Part shown: positions 9,712-18,989 of the stretch, one piece after another
How positions within the stretch are numbered: position 1 is the stretch's first letter
How the letters are laid out: every line of letters begins with the position of its first letter
Origin: Scleroderma bovista
Lineage: Eukaryota > Basidiomycota > Agaricomycetes > Boletales > Sclerodermataceae
Direction of reading: 5' to 3'
NCBI GenBank assembly: GCA_037178675.1
Contig: JAYMGJ010000689.1
Span: 1 to 19,280, forward strand
Length of the DNA: 19,280 nucleotides
Position numbers and translations under genes: made by a program
Notes under the pieces: generated by a model
Database searches by the model: none
What the model saw: the letters and a program-made list of their open reading frames with translations, nothing else
What the model was told of the DNA's origin: nothing

Positions 9712-10175
9712 TTTACACCATATGTCGCCATAGGGACATTTCCTTTCTTTCCCTTGCAGAACGCCAGAGCTTTCGTGACTGTTCCGGTACGAGTGAATAG
9801 TATCTGAACAATACCTGCTGAGATGAACTCTGCGAAGTGAAGGGTAATATGGTTTAACGGCCACGGTCTAGTAGACGCTTCGGTGATCAGCGGTACAGTT
9901 TCAGTCATACAGAGACATATACCATTCTCAGTTCACCGCTCAACCTTTCAAACCTGAAGAGAATTGTCGCTCTACGTTAGCAACCACAGTTGAACTTCTC
10001 CATTCCTTACTGCAACCATTTTCCGCTTCCTTCCCGGACAAACACATGATTGTCGGGTTCGCTTCAAGTTGTTCCCAGTGGAGTGTACAGACGTGGCGGT
10101 TATGAGCAGGATAAATCTTTGAAATAAAATGAACCAAGATTACAGCCGGCTACGACAAAGCTCAGGTCAACCGGG

Positions 10176-10206
10176 GGCAAAGGACTGGTCCGATCGGTCC
10201 TTTGCC
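10176..10206. promoter_or_regulatory. Hairpin at the place matching 4643-4671
   Basis: The arms ggcaaaggac (10176-10185) and gtcctttgcc (10197-10206) pair fully around an 11-base loop. Compared with copy 1, one T-A pair has become G-C with both arms changed. The surrounding bases differ by small indels, and the CACGTG core downstream is kept. Confidence 0.4.
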
Positions 10207-10438
10207 TACCACCACTGGTCACGTGGCTCTGACCGGAAGGTGAGCCAAATATCCATAGCCTCATCTACATAGTACGATATCAACTCTCCATAATATATCC
10301 CTACCTCCATTCCCAAAGGCCTACACCTGGAGAACAAGAAACAGCTGGAGGTGAGTCCGATGCCCATCCCGTCATTGCACAAGGTCCGAAGTGGGGCAAT
10401 TCATTCCAATAAGTATCCGCAAGATAATTGTAGGCTAT

Positions 10439-10540
10439 CGGCCGTTACTACTACGCACATGATTTGGGTAGATTACGGTAGTTTAGTGTGACATGCGGTA
10501 GTATTACCCCGAATACACTTAAATTGAATAAATAAATGAA
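10439..10540 (+). mobile_element. 102-bp insert with 13-bp target duplication
   Basis: Copy 1 has uninterrupted sequence at this point. Here a 102-bp segment is flanked by the exact 13-bp direct repeat aattgtaggctat (10426-10438 and 10541-10553). The 3' end is A-rich (aataaataaatgaa), which with the long target duplication suggests an RNA-derived insertion such as a SINE or processed fragment. I do not see a convincing pol III box A and box B pair. Confidence is high for the insertion and low for the element class. Confidence 0.65.
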
Positions 10541-10558
10541 AATTGTAGGCTATACATT

Positions 10559-10632
10559 TTTTTTTTTTTAAAAAAAAATCCAATTTATGGTCATATGGAG
10601 GGATGAGCCCTATGCTAGACCTTACATGCAGA
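10559..10632 (-). mobile_element. 74-bp insert with T/A tract and 13-bp target duplication
   Basis: This insert is flanked by the exact repeat taggctatacatt (10546-10558 and 10633-10645), which overlaps the duplicated site of the neighbouring insert. It begins with a run of T (13 counting the end of the target repeat), followed by nine A. If it is retroposed, the poly-T places the 3' tail at the left, so the element reads on the minus strand. The body is too short to identify. Confidence 0.6.
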
Positions 10633-10847
10633 TAGGCTATACATTGAAGATGGTCAACTCCAGTATATTGACAGGCATCCAAATCCGCGGAAAGCTCATT
10701 TACCCGCGAATACAACATGATGGCTTGAGACGGTACATTTGCAAATGGAAGCAGATAGGCACCACTTTGTCAGTCCCAGCTTAACTCACCCATATATTAA
10801 ATCCACGACATTTCACGTCAATTATAATCTGAGAGACTCCGTACGGT

Positions 10848-11415
10848 TGTAGGGGAAGGTGCGGGTTCGGGTGTTCGAGAGGACAGGAAGTGAGAGATGA
10901 GATGAGAGACGGAAGTGATTCGGAATTCGGACGGTGAATGCTGTAGATACGACAGGAAACTTGTGACTTCTTAGACTGAGGACTCGGACGTGAGATGCGG
11001 AACTGGGGGGAATCGGATTGCTGCAGCTCCAGGCTGCTACAGGCGGCTTAAGTACAGTACTAATGACGTCAAAGCGCGAGTGGCTCGACGTCCAAGCAGA
11101 CAATGTATCTAAGGTACAAAGAATACGTCAAAGCTAAAATACAAGGGGCGGCAAAGCACTGAGAGGGCCGTGCCTAAGGACATAGGGCGCGGGATCTAAC
11201 CTGGCCGCTTCGGTGCGTCGTAGATAACATACGTCCGCCCTGCCCTTTGTGGGTCTTGCTGGTCGCAGGACGATCGATACCAGTTACCCGGTACCGATCA
11301 TAACTCACCCCGAGGTCCGCGGAAGGCGTCCTCACCAACGCCCGGGCCCTCTCGAGTGCTTCGTAGATCGGAAATATTTCGTAGTTGCGTAGCTAAGTCG
11401 TGTTAGTTCCTTACA
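10848..11415. mobile_element. Solo LTR, 568 bp, 4-bp target duplication
   Basis: Comparison with copy 1 (about 5123, 'gtacggtagtgttctggg') shows a clean insertion. The element starts TGTAGGGG and ends CCTTACA, which are near-perfect inverted termini of TG...CA type, and it is flanked by cggt on both sides (10844-10847 and 11416-11419). It has no coding potential I can support and looks richer in G and C than its surroundings. These are the features of an LTR left by recombination between the two LTRs of a retrotransposon. It lies in an intron of the dead elongase B2. The superfamily cannot be told without internal sequence. Confidence 0.85.
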
Positions 11416-12206
11416 CGGTAGTGTTCTGGGCACGAGATAGTGTAACATGAATTGAAGAAAGCCGCCATCTAATACTGCAGCAACAATGCGTTAATATATC
11501 CCTCCGCGAAGTATCAGCTAACACACCGCTGTGCCCCTAATGTTCAAGTCAATAAATGCGATAAGGGCGAGCGTTATGGGTGATAGATATTTGCTATGCG
11601 GCTCACTGGATGTTGGATGTAAGAGAGAAAGCAAATGCATGGAATCTTTGTCACAGAGAGCGCCACGTCACATATGTACCTGCCAGCGGGGTAAGCGGAA
11701 ACCGGGAATCCCGGAACAATTGTCCTGAATAAGAGCAGTACCGGACAAAGCAAAACTTCGTATACCTGGTACGCATCATCAACACTCGACTTCTGGAAGC
11801 CCATACATACGATGAAGCATCCAAGAAATCCCAGCATGTTCGGCGGCATCCCATGTATTAATAGATTTCAAGGATGAGTACAAGAGTCATCGATCTTTAG
11901 GTGGTATACTGCTCTGTTGCCGTTGTCATGAAAATGGAGAACATTGAAGCAGCTTCATCCCAGTGAAAAGCGGACATGATGAAATGTCTCTCGAGCGGAG
12001 TGACGTAGGCATAGTGTAGATTTACCTCGACAAATTTGCAGGTGGTGGTGATGGTGGGAATTGCGAAGGCACCAGGTTCAACCCACAGGAGTCGCACACC
12101 AGCGAGCGGCACAAAGACGAAGCTAGAAATCAGATGTGTCGTGCAAACTGCGCTGTGGTCGAATTGGTGACCAGACCGTCTACGAGGCGTTACACGCGAC
12201 GATATT

Positions 12207-12600
12207 ACCTCCAACGACCACAATTAGGGGAATACAGAGTTGCGTTTTCGAGGTCGGTTCCGAACTCGTTTTCCTTTCCGTTATCTCACCGCACAGGTAG
12301 CTGAGTTTAAATTCGGATCGGATCGTCAAGCTGCCGGAACTTCCCGGCAGCAAGTGTCCAGCAGACCGGAAGCCCAGGCGGAGTTCAGTAGCCCTTTCCT
12401 TCGAATGACAACAGTCGACACCATCTCGTGCGCCCTCACAGTTGCACGTCACTCATCATCTAAGAGACCGAACCCCGTCGGTACAGAAAAACGATCTTCT
12501 ATGGCACGAATAGTAAATCCTACTGGAGGCGACTCGGCCAAGGAGAACGTGTGGATGATGCGGCTACCACGACCACCTGGATGGAGGATTCTCTGCCCAA
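12207..12600. other. About 390-bp stretch absent from copy 3
   Basis: Copy 3 runs from 'cgttacgtacgtgcgac' almost directly into 'cacataacgcatcatgcgc' (about 16650-16700), whereas here about 390 bp intervene. No clear target duplication or inverted ends are visible, so insertion here and deletion in copy 3 cannot be told apart. A plus-strand frame runs through it to 12749. A minus-strand frame also runs through, but neither resembles a known family. Confidence 0.45.
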
Positions 12601-12654
12601 CTGCACCCGCCCACACACAACGCGTCATGCGCACGGCTACGCAAACTCCACACA

Positions 12655-13500
12655 TTGCCAACCTCCCCCTCGGTGGTCATCGCCCTGAAGAGCCTACTTA
12701 TGCAGCCGGTCTCCTTTGGAACTCGGTATCATCATATCGACGAAGCTGATTCCAAGGAAAACATGCAGACCACACAATCCGCCAGAGTTCGAGGAAGACG
12801 AGAGCAAACCGCGTCATTCAGTAACCATCCATCTCGCCAGACATTCATCAAGTTTGGTAAGTCATAGCTTACAAGCGCAGGAAAAGGACGAAGACACCTG
12901 TGTTGATCATTTCATAACCAGGTCGAGGTGAGCTTTACCTCTTACTGGGCTTGCAGACCTACCGCCATAGGGCCTATCTCCGCACCCGTTTGGTCCACAT
13001 TCGTCACCATTCGAACCACCCGATGACCAGATAAGTTTCTCATTTCCGACTTCTTCCGCATAGGGTCACACCTTGTTAATGGCTTACGGGCTTCAAAAAA
13101 TTTGTCACATGCCAATGCTCAAGCCATACTGCCCAAGCCCAAGACCAGACTCTGACAATTGGGCCCACTTTCTGTATGTACTGGATCTCAACTTCAAACC
13201 AGCTCGTAAGTGACTAGTGACCAAGTAAGACTCACTAGCTCGTTGTCCTGTCTAAGTGAATCACTGGACAAAGGCCAGTACTATACTCGACGCTAAATCC
13301 ACTGCTCGTCAACAATTTGTGTTTCCCCCATACCCTCTGTCATCGCGTGCTCCTGTCTCGTATTCAAGTCATCCCAGGCAACCACAAGTGCCCATGTCAA
13401 CTTTGATATCATACCAGAAGGCTGAGTGTGTTGCCTTTTATAACTATACCCCTGCTATGGTGCGTTTTTCAATCCCCCATCGCTGTCGAGTATATTTGCG
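12655..13500 (+). pseudogene. Unidentified spliced coding relic, copy 2
   Basis: Several plus-strand segments recur with protein-level similarity in copy 3 (about 16735-17470), so a decayed gene probably lies here. One segment reads PPEFEEDESKPRHSVT, aligned with SPEVEEARANRV in copy 3, and ends near a GTAAGT donor at about 12856. Another reads RPDSDNWAHFLYVLDLNFKP (about 13145-13205) before a GTAAGT donor. A third reads KSTARQQFVFPPYP and VPMSTLISYQKAECV (about 13297-13435). About 270 bp here (12871-13141) are missing from copy 3, and one donor there has become GCAAGT. I do not recognise the family. Confidence 0.35.
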
Positions 13501-13510
13501 CAGGGGGGAG

Positions 13511-13662
13511 TTCCCTTGCTTGCAAAGCAAGGGTTCTGGGAGTTCGTTAAATCGTGAGAACCTGCCAGTTTTGCCGTTTTCGCAGTGTTGTGTTTGCACC
13601 TGTGTAAATAAGAAGCAAGGGTTGCAAGCAAGGGTGCTGCCGACGCAGCCCGGCGGCATTTC
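13511..13662. mobile_element. 152-bp insert with internal inverted repeats, GAG on both sides
   Basis: Copy 3 reads 'gaggGAGtgcgtg' without this segment (about 17457-17470). Here 152 bp lie between GAG at 13508-13510 and GAG at 13663-13665, a possible 3-bp target duplication. A 13-bp perfect inverted repeat is formed by cccttgcttgcaa (13513-13525) and ttgcaagcaaggg (13622-13634). The left arm also forms a tight hairpin with the adjacent aagcaaggg. It resembles a MITE-like non-autonomous element, although the right repeat sits about 28 bp inside the right end. Confidence 0.5.
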
Positions 13663-13672
13663 GAGTGCGTAA

Positions 13673-14120
13673 GTGATAGCTGAATATAGGAAAGTGTGCG
13701 AACTGCATAAATGCATGTCACGTCTCCTAACATACAAGGATGTTACACGAGATCACAGGCGCACAGTTTGCTACAATATTGTGGTTATTATCTCAGTAGA
13801 TACCCCGTCACTTCAGGAGATACCTCATATCCACACTAACAAAACACGTGGGTTGTCTTTTCCTTCTGACCATTGCCATAAGCTTCATCCAGGAATCAAT
13901 GTGGGCTTTGTCATTGGTCTCCTGTGGGACTCTGAAACCTTAATTTGATCCATAATCCGAACACTCATTATGATCTTCAAAGTTCTTCAAATAATTGGTT
14001 CTACAACCTCTTACATGGATTTTGTGCTACTAGCTACGTAGCGTCAGTGCGCGAGAGAGCTTTACTCATACAGGCCAGGTAATTGTACATGTCGATTCAC
14101 GATGTTTTATTGGACCAGAT
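13673..14120. other. Conserved stretch downstream of inhibitor gene 1
   Basis: This region matches about 17480-18060 in copy 3 with many small indels. On the plus strand both copies can be read as MSRLLxYKDVTRDHRRT near 13717-13767 and 17514-17564, and later text resembles exons, but frames do not stay aligned. It may be the end of the unidentified relic before it. No function can be given. Confidence 0.25.
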
Positions 14121-14130
14121 TCGCAATTGC

Positions 14131-14782
14131 TCAAGTAGCAGGCAAAGGCAAGAAGGCAAACAACTGGTTGCGCTGGTAACGTCCAGCTGCCTTATCCTCA
14201 TATTCGAGGGGCTCAAGGGTGAGCTGCAACACGATGTGTGAAAACAACACTACCAAAGCTGATAAAAACAGGTGATGTACCTGACGACCTTCAGAATCCT
14301 TCTCTGGCAAAGTGCGTGGAGCAGTGAATGCATAGTCAGTGCCGGGTCTTACCACGCTGTTACCCAATTGCGTCAACATTTTAGCTGCTGAACATTAGGC
14401 AGAGACAGCTTACGTGTATGCAAGCTGGTTTGGAACGTATTTGATCTCGTACTCTTCAACTTTGGAGTCGTCGTATGCAAAGATGCGCTTGTTCTCAGGA
14501 TTCTCCCGGACGTTCCTACCGCCAAGTACAGTCAGGTGATATGTGTGATTTTTGCTTTCTCTGACATAGAACTGTGGGAGAACGACATGGTTTTTGTGTT
14601 CGAGTGTGTGATGTACGGGCAAGACTTACCCTCACAGGGTGGAAGCCGGGATCAAGAACCAGGACTGGGGCGGGGAGAGCGGGGTAGATGGTAAGTTCAG
14701 CGATGGGGGTACCAAGTGCTTGGGAGTGTTGAAGGGACACGAGGAGGTATTCGCCAGATTTGAGACAAGGTCGCTGAGACAT
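14131..14782 (-). CDS. Beta-trefoil protease-inhibitor-like protein 1 (4 exons, 159 aa)
   Basis: This small protein resembles the fungal mycospin/cospin family (MEROPS I66), cytoplasmic beta-trefoil inhibitors of serine proteases linked to defence against animals that eat fungi. Exons are 14782-14630, 14571-14414, 14356-14281 and 14223-14131. The introns are 58, 57 and 57 nt, GT-AG, with consistent phases. Landmarks are LKSGEYLLVSLQ near the start, PAPVLVLDPGFHPVR at the end of exon 1, TVLGGRN in the middle, FAYDDSKVEEYEI, and the C-terminal NQLFAFLPLP. Length and the absence of a signal peptide fit the family. The start is supported by the matching start in the second copy and by a TATA element 49-55 bp upstream. 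Family assignment rests on overall pattern, so another beta-trefoil family is possible. The gene structure is firmer than the name. Confidence 0.72.
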
Positions 14783-14830
14783 ATTGAAGTCGAAATTATT
14801 GACACTGGAAATTCCGCTTAGCTGGTCGCC

Positions 14831-14837
14831 CTTTTAT
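14831..14837 (-). promoter_or_regulatory. TATA element of inhibitor gene 1
   Basis: On the minus strand this reads ATAAAAG within GGATAAAAGGGCGACC, 49-55 bp upstream of the ATG at 14782. The same block is conserved at 18787-18793 before the paralogue, at nearly the same distance, while nearby bases differ. Confidence 0.6.
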
Positions 14838-15044
14838 CCTCAGGCTAAATAGAAATTCAAACTCCCCAGAAATTCAAGCACATGCCAGTGAACAAACTTG
14901 GATATCGAAGTTCTGTTGGAATGGTGTAGTACTAAGTTCTGATGGAGCTCCTGTGCACCAGATCGGTTCCAGTCGTCAGTGGATGTAGAATGCGCGCTCC
15001 ACGTCCAAGGAAGCGGGATCATCGGATGTCATAGACTGGGGTTG

Positions 15045-15318
15045 GGCGTAATGTCATAACGATAACTAGCAAAGAACTAGTAGTAGCAACGTCTTCCATG
15101 TCAAATTCTTGAGCCGGCTTTCTGGATAACAACTCGGGCTCAGAACACCTCTCAAGAGGTATGAGTGTCTCGACCTTTCACTAGATTAGAGCCGCCAACT
15201 TGGGTCTAACTTTATGTGATCAGCGCACCCGTTCGGATGATGGAGGGAGTCGACGGCTGAGGTCTGCAGTACTGATGGTATCGATGACCGATTATCGTTC
15301 CTGTTGCAAGAGTGCGTT
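15045..15318 (-). pseudogene. Possible 3' exons of an unidentified minus-strand gene
   Basis: Behind the inhibitor promoter, both copies contain minus-strand segments that align as protein. SRKPAQEFDMED at about 15135-15100 matches SRKPAREFDMED in copy 3 (about 19067-19032). DTISTADLSRRL at about 15281-15246 matches YTISTADLSRRL (about 19242-19207). In copy 3 the first segment ends at a TAG soon after. The joins between segments are not clear. The family is not recognised, and it could be a relic. Confidence 0.3.
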
Positions 15319-16088
15319 CTCGATCGAAACTCGACTGCGGCGCGAGGCGTAAAAATACTAGATTCGTGGGTTTCAGAGAATCAATCCACTTTCTCGGAGA
15401 GTCGGAGGACAACGATAATTGCAAAACGCATACAGTCCACCCACCAACGCGTCGGAAACATTGACTATGTGCCATTAATAGCCTATATATTGGGCAATGA
15501 CCTCGTGGTCACGCTTCACCCTCCGCTAAGCGCCAAAGTACTGTTTCATTTGGCCTCGAATTTGACTGGCACCAGCCCATAAATATGTATGGAGTTCCTA
15601 AAAGAGGCTGCTGAATTTAACATGATCAGGGAGATGCAACCAGGACAAACTGAAATACACTACACTATGCCCTTCGATTGAGCGCTCGAATACATGCATG
15701 CGAGAACTGAACCCGAGGGTGATTCAAAATAAGATGCGGCAGAACTGGGGCAGGCTGATGAACATATGGTCCAACCGAGGCAAGGGAAATGAGCACCTGG
15801 GCTGCTGCAAATGTTGGCTGTGTTTCACCATGATCCATGAGTTCTTAGTATATCGTCCCAAGCCTCATTAGGTTCTCCGTGGAAATGGCTCTCGGGAGAT
15901 GATCTTCTCGGAGAGATAACTAAAGTGCGATCTTCATTGACCTTCGCTAATGTCAACTATCTCAGAATGGGTCAGCAGTTCAACGTCAAGCTGCGAGCGA
16001 CGAGGTCCATGAGCGAACATTTGAACCTTTGCAGGATGACCAGAAAGCAAGAACGCTATTGACTGTCATGACAAAGCAACATCACTGC
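15319..16088. other. Spacer between duplicated copies 2 and 3
   Basis: A plus-strand frame runs to 15582 with protein-like text (QRVGNIDYVPLIAYILGNDL). The next segments (FLKEAAEFNMIREMQPGQTE at about 15595-15655, DLLGEITKVRSSLTFANVNY at about 15902-15961) are interrupted by stops. It could be a decayed gene or transposon. I recognise no domain and see no match elsewhere in the window. Confidence 0.3.
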
Positions 16089-16640
16089 CTCGGAAGAATG
16101 GTCCTGGATAAGAGCGGTACCGGTCAAAGCAAAACTTCGCATACCACTCATTGTCAACACTCGAGCCATACATACGGTAGAACATCCCAGAAATCCCAGC
16201 GTGTTCGGCGGCGTTCCACGTATGGCAAGGATGAGTTCGAGAGTTACATATCGATCTTTAGGTGGCATCTTTGTTGTCGTTGTCATGCAGGTGGAAGCAG
16301 CTTCATCCCAGTAAAAAGCGGACACAGTGAGATGTCTCTGAACTGAGTGGCGTAGCATTGCACAGACGCAACCACGCTGCTACTTACTTCCTCGCCTACA
16401 TCATAATTGTCCCTAGTTCATTACTTAGCACGACAAGTTCGACGGTTATCTCAAAGTAAATACATACCAATTTTCATTTACTTCTTTTTGTGATGGTGGC
16501 ACCTAAGCTAGCAGCTAGAACACCCGCCCGCCTCCAGGTTCATCCCACAGGAGTCGCAGCATCAGCGAGCGGTGCAATGACGAAGATATGTCGTGCAAAA
16601 TGTGACGTGGTCGGAATTTTGGGCTGCTGGTGGTGAACAG
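16089..16640 (-). pseudogene. 5' fragment of a third elongase-B relic
   Basis: This stretch matches the 5' part of elongase B1 and B2 (ALTGTALIQDHSSE, SAFYWDEAAS on the minus strand). Everything corresponding to the histidine-box and C-terminal exons is missing, because the duplication begins inside the gene. It cannot encode an elongase. The CKFVE segment followed by a donor in B1 and B2 is not clear here, although a GTAAGT is present near 16391-16396. Confidence 0.6.
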
Positions 16641-16689
16641 ACCGTCTACGAGACGTTACGTACGTGCGACAATCCCCCAGAAACACATA

Positions 16690-17470
16690 ACGCATCATGC
16701 GCACGACGACGCAAACTCCACACGTTCCCAACCTCGGCCATCGTCCTGATTAGCCCGCTTATCTACCCTTGCAGCCAGTACGAGTCAACCCTACCTGGTC
16801 CCCTCTCCTTCCAGAGGAACGACTATCTTCCTCTACGATGGCTTAGGGAGACCAGTACCGGTCCCCCGAACCACCATATTGATAGAGCTGATTCAGACAA
16901 ATCACACAATTCGCCAGAGGTTGAGGAAGCGAGAGCCAACCGCGTCATTTAGTAATCATCCGTCTCGTCGGACACTCATCAAGTTTGGCAAGTCATAGCT
17001 TACGACCAGACTCCGGCAATTGGGCCCACTTTATTACTGTAAGTACTGGATCGCTCACCAACCCTTACGTAGGTCTCCTGTCTGTGATTAACAATCGCCT
17101 TCTCGGCACGAAATGGCCTTGAACATCTAGGCCACGCCGGGGCGACTTCAAACCAGTTCGTAAGTGATCAGCTGGATAAAGGTCAATACTATTATTATAC
17201 TCGGCGATAAATCCGCTGCTCATCAGCAGTTTGTGTTTCTTTCATACCCTCAATGTCATCGCATGACCATATTTCGCCTTGAAGTCATACCAAGGTCATC
17301 GATTATCGTCTACATCGTCCATCTGCATCCCAGGCAACTACAGGTGCCCATGCCAAATTCGATATCATACCAAACGGCTGAATGCATTGTCATCTACAAC
17401 TATCCCCCTGCTATGGCTAATTTCAATACCACATCGTTTTTGAATATATTTGCGCAGGAGGGAGTGCGTG
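16690..17470 (+). pseudogene. Unidentified spliced coding relic, copy 3
   Basis: This is the counterpart of the relic at 12655-13500. Plus-strand peptides include SPEVEEARANRV (about 16910-16945), RPDSGNWAHFIT before a GTAAGTACT donor (about 17005-17043), and KSAAHQQFVFLSYP with VPMPNSISYQTAEC (about 17210-17385). Stops and indels relative to the other copy suggest it is broken. Confidence 0.35.
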
Positions 17471-18060
17471 AGTAATAAATGAATATGGGAAAGTGTACGA
17501 CTGCATGAAGGCATGTCACGTCTCCTTGCGTACAAGGATGTTACACGAGATCACAGGCGCACAATGCCATTTACGTTGATAGGCACCGGAGAGAAAAGTG
17601 CCAACGAGGTCATTCGTACGTGTGCTCCTGTCGCGTTCTTCAGCACTTCTCGGTTTGCTACGAGTTATCTCAGTTACTAGATACCCTCACTTCAGGAGAT
17701 ACCACTTTGTCATACTCGACACTAACAAAACACGTGCACTGTCCCGCTACACTGTCTTGCATTTGCCGATACCGTAATTTCCTTTTGACCATAGCGATAA
17801 GCTTTATCCAGGACACGGCCTAGTCTCAGCCATCGTTGTGGCGCCTTGTCACTGGCCTTTTGTGAGACTCGGAGTTCGATCGACTATCCGGAATCCTCAT
17901 TACGATCATCAAGATGCTTTACACACTTGATTCCACAACCTCCTACATGGATTTTCTGCTAGCTACATAGCGAAAAAAAAAAAAACAAATTACTCATACA
18001 GGTCAGATAATCGTACATACGTATCAATTCAGAAATTCTGTGTGATGTTTCATTGGACCA
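17471..18060. other. Conserved stretch downstream of inhibitor gene 2, with an A13 tract
   Basis: This is colinear with about 13673-14120. A run of 13 A at 17973-17985 replaces a mixed sequence containing 'gtgcgcgagagag' in copy 2. It could be a slipped tract or the tail of a lost retroposed fragment. No gene can be supported. Confidence 0.3.
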
Positions 18061-18073
18061 GATTCACGATTGT

Positions 18074-18733
18074 TCAATCAGCAGGTAAAGGCAGGAAGGT
18101 GAACAACTGGTTGCGCCGGTAAAGATTAGCATCCTCGTCCTCACGTTTGAGGGGCTCAAGGGTGACCTGCAACAAGATGTGTGTGAAAACAACACTACCA
18201 AAGCTGACAAAAACAGCCGATGTACCTGACGACCTTCAGGATCCTCTCGCAGAGTGCGTGGAACAGTGAACACATAGTCAGTGCCAGGTTTCATCACGCT
18301 GTTATCCGATTGTGTCAAACATTTTAGCTGCTAAACATTAGACAGGACAGAGACAGCTCACGTGCATGCAAGCTGGTCTGGGGCATAGTTGATCTCGTAC
18401 TCTTCAACTTCGGGGTCGTCGTACGCAAAAACGCGCCTGTTCTCAAGATTCTCCCGGACGTTCCTACCGCCAAGTACAGTCAGGCGGAATGTGCAATTTT
18501 TTCCTTGTCTAACATAGAACTGTAGGAGAACAACATAGTTTTTATATTCGACTGCGTATGATGCACGGGACAAGACCTACCCTCACAGGCCGGAAGCTGG
18601 GATTACGAACAAGGACTGGGGCGGGGGGAGCGGGGAAGATGTGAGGTTCAACGAGGGGGGTGCCAAGTGCTTGGGCGTGTTGAAGAGACACAAGGAGGTA
18701 TTCGCCAGATTTGAGATCAGGGGGCGGACACAT
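18074..18733 (-). CDS. Beta-trefoil protease-inhibitor-like protein 2 (4 exons, 158 aa)
   Basis: This is the paralogue of the gene at 14131-14782. Exons are 18733-18581, 18519-18362, 18298-18226 and 18166-18074, with introns of 61, 63 and 59 nt that keep the same positions and phases. Exon 3 is exactly one codon shorter, so the frame is kept. Landmarks are LKSGEYLLVSLQ, PAPVLVRNPSFRPVR, TVLGGRN, FAYDDPEVEEYEI and NQLFTFLPLP. The first donor is GTAGGT instead of GTAAGT and the second is GTGAGC. The reading frame is open upstream to an earlier ATG at 18943, but the TATA element lies between the two, and the paralogue supports the start at 18733. The family call, mycospin/cospin-like (I66), is by pattern. 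The many substitutions without a break suggest the gene has been kept functional. Confidence 0.71.
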
Positions 18734-18786
18734 GATGAAGGCGTGTCGAAAGTATTGACAATGGAGATTCCGCTTAGGCGGTCGCC

Positions 18787-18793
18787 CTTTTAT
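18787..18793 (-). promoter_or_regulatory. TATA element of inhibitor gene 2
   Basis: ATAAAAG on the minus strand lies within the same GGATAAAAGGGCGACC block as before gene 1, 54-60 bp upstream of the ATG at 18733. Confidence 0.6.
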
Positions 18794-18989
18794 CCTTAGG
18801 CTGAATGTGGATTCAAACTCCCCAGCACATGTCAGTGAGCAAACTTGGATATCGAATTTCTGTTGGAATGGTCTAGGTTCTGACGGAACGTCTGTGCACC
18901 AGGTCGGCACCGGTCGTCTGTGGATATGATATACGCGCTCCAAGCGGGATCATCGGATGTCCGCTAAAGATTTTAGACTTCGATTGGGA

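Larger units (their letters stand above)
10340..12160 (-). pseudogene. Decayed ELO-family elongase B2, interrupted by mobile insertions
   Basis: This is the counterpart of elongase B1. The C-terminal exon is better preserved here (ADTYWNELPHFGPCA at about 10422-10378). The histidine-box exon (about 11600-11530) has lost one base in the run that gives NIYHP, which shifts the frame. The donor after it (GTGTGT) survives here although it is lost in B1. A 568-bp solo LTR sits in the intron between the exons equivalent to A exons 5 and 6, and two short insertions lie in the intron before the last exon. The 5' portion near 12110-12020 encodes LLWVEPGAFAIPTITTTCKF, which may be the N-terminal exon. 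Because the frame is broken and the histidine box altered, it is not expected to make an active enzyme. Confidence 0.75.
8262..15318. repeat. Tandem duplicated block, copy 2 (most complete unit)
   Basis: The left part (to about 12130) matches copy 1, and the part from about 11700 onward matches copy 3. This copy links all components: integrase tail, elongase A2, elongase B2, unidentified relic and inhibitor 1. Offsets are 5517 bp from elongase A1 and 3943 bp to inhibitor 2. The right limit is a minimum, because copy 3 runs off the window end while still matching at 15310. Insertions private to this copy lie at 10439-10540, 10559-10632 and 10848-11415. Two stretches absent from copy 3 lie at about 12207-12600 and 13511-13662. 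Confidence 0.9.

Noticed and set aside
12240..12749. Longest open frame in the window, plus strand, 169 codons
   Set aside because: It runs from a segment absent in copy 3 into the conserved relic, shows no recognisable domain, and its frame is not kept in copy 3. I treat it as chance.
13256..13672. Single 138-codon plus-strand gene
   Set aside because: The second half is produced by the 152-bp insert missing from copy 3. Only the first part shows similarity between copies, so it is described as part of a relic.
18734..18943. Extended N-terminus for inhibitor 2 from the upstream ATG at 18943
   Set aside because: The conserved TATA block lies inside the extension, and the paralogue has no matching open frame.
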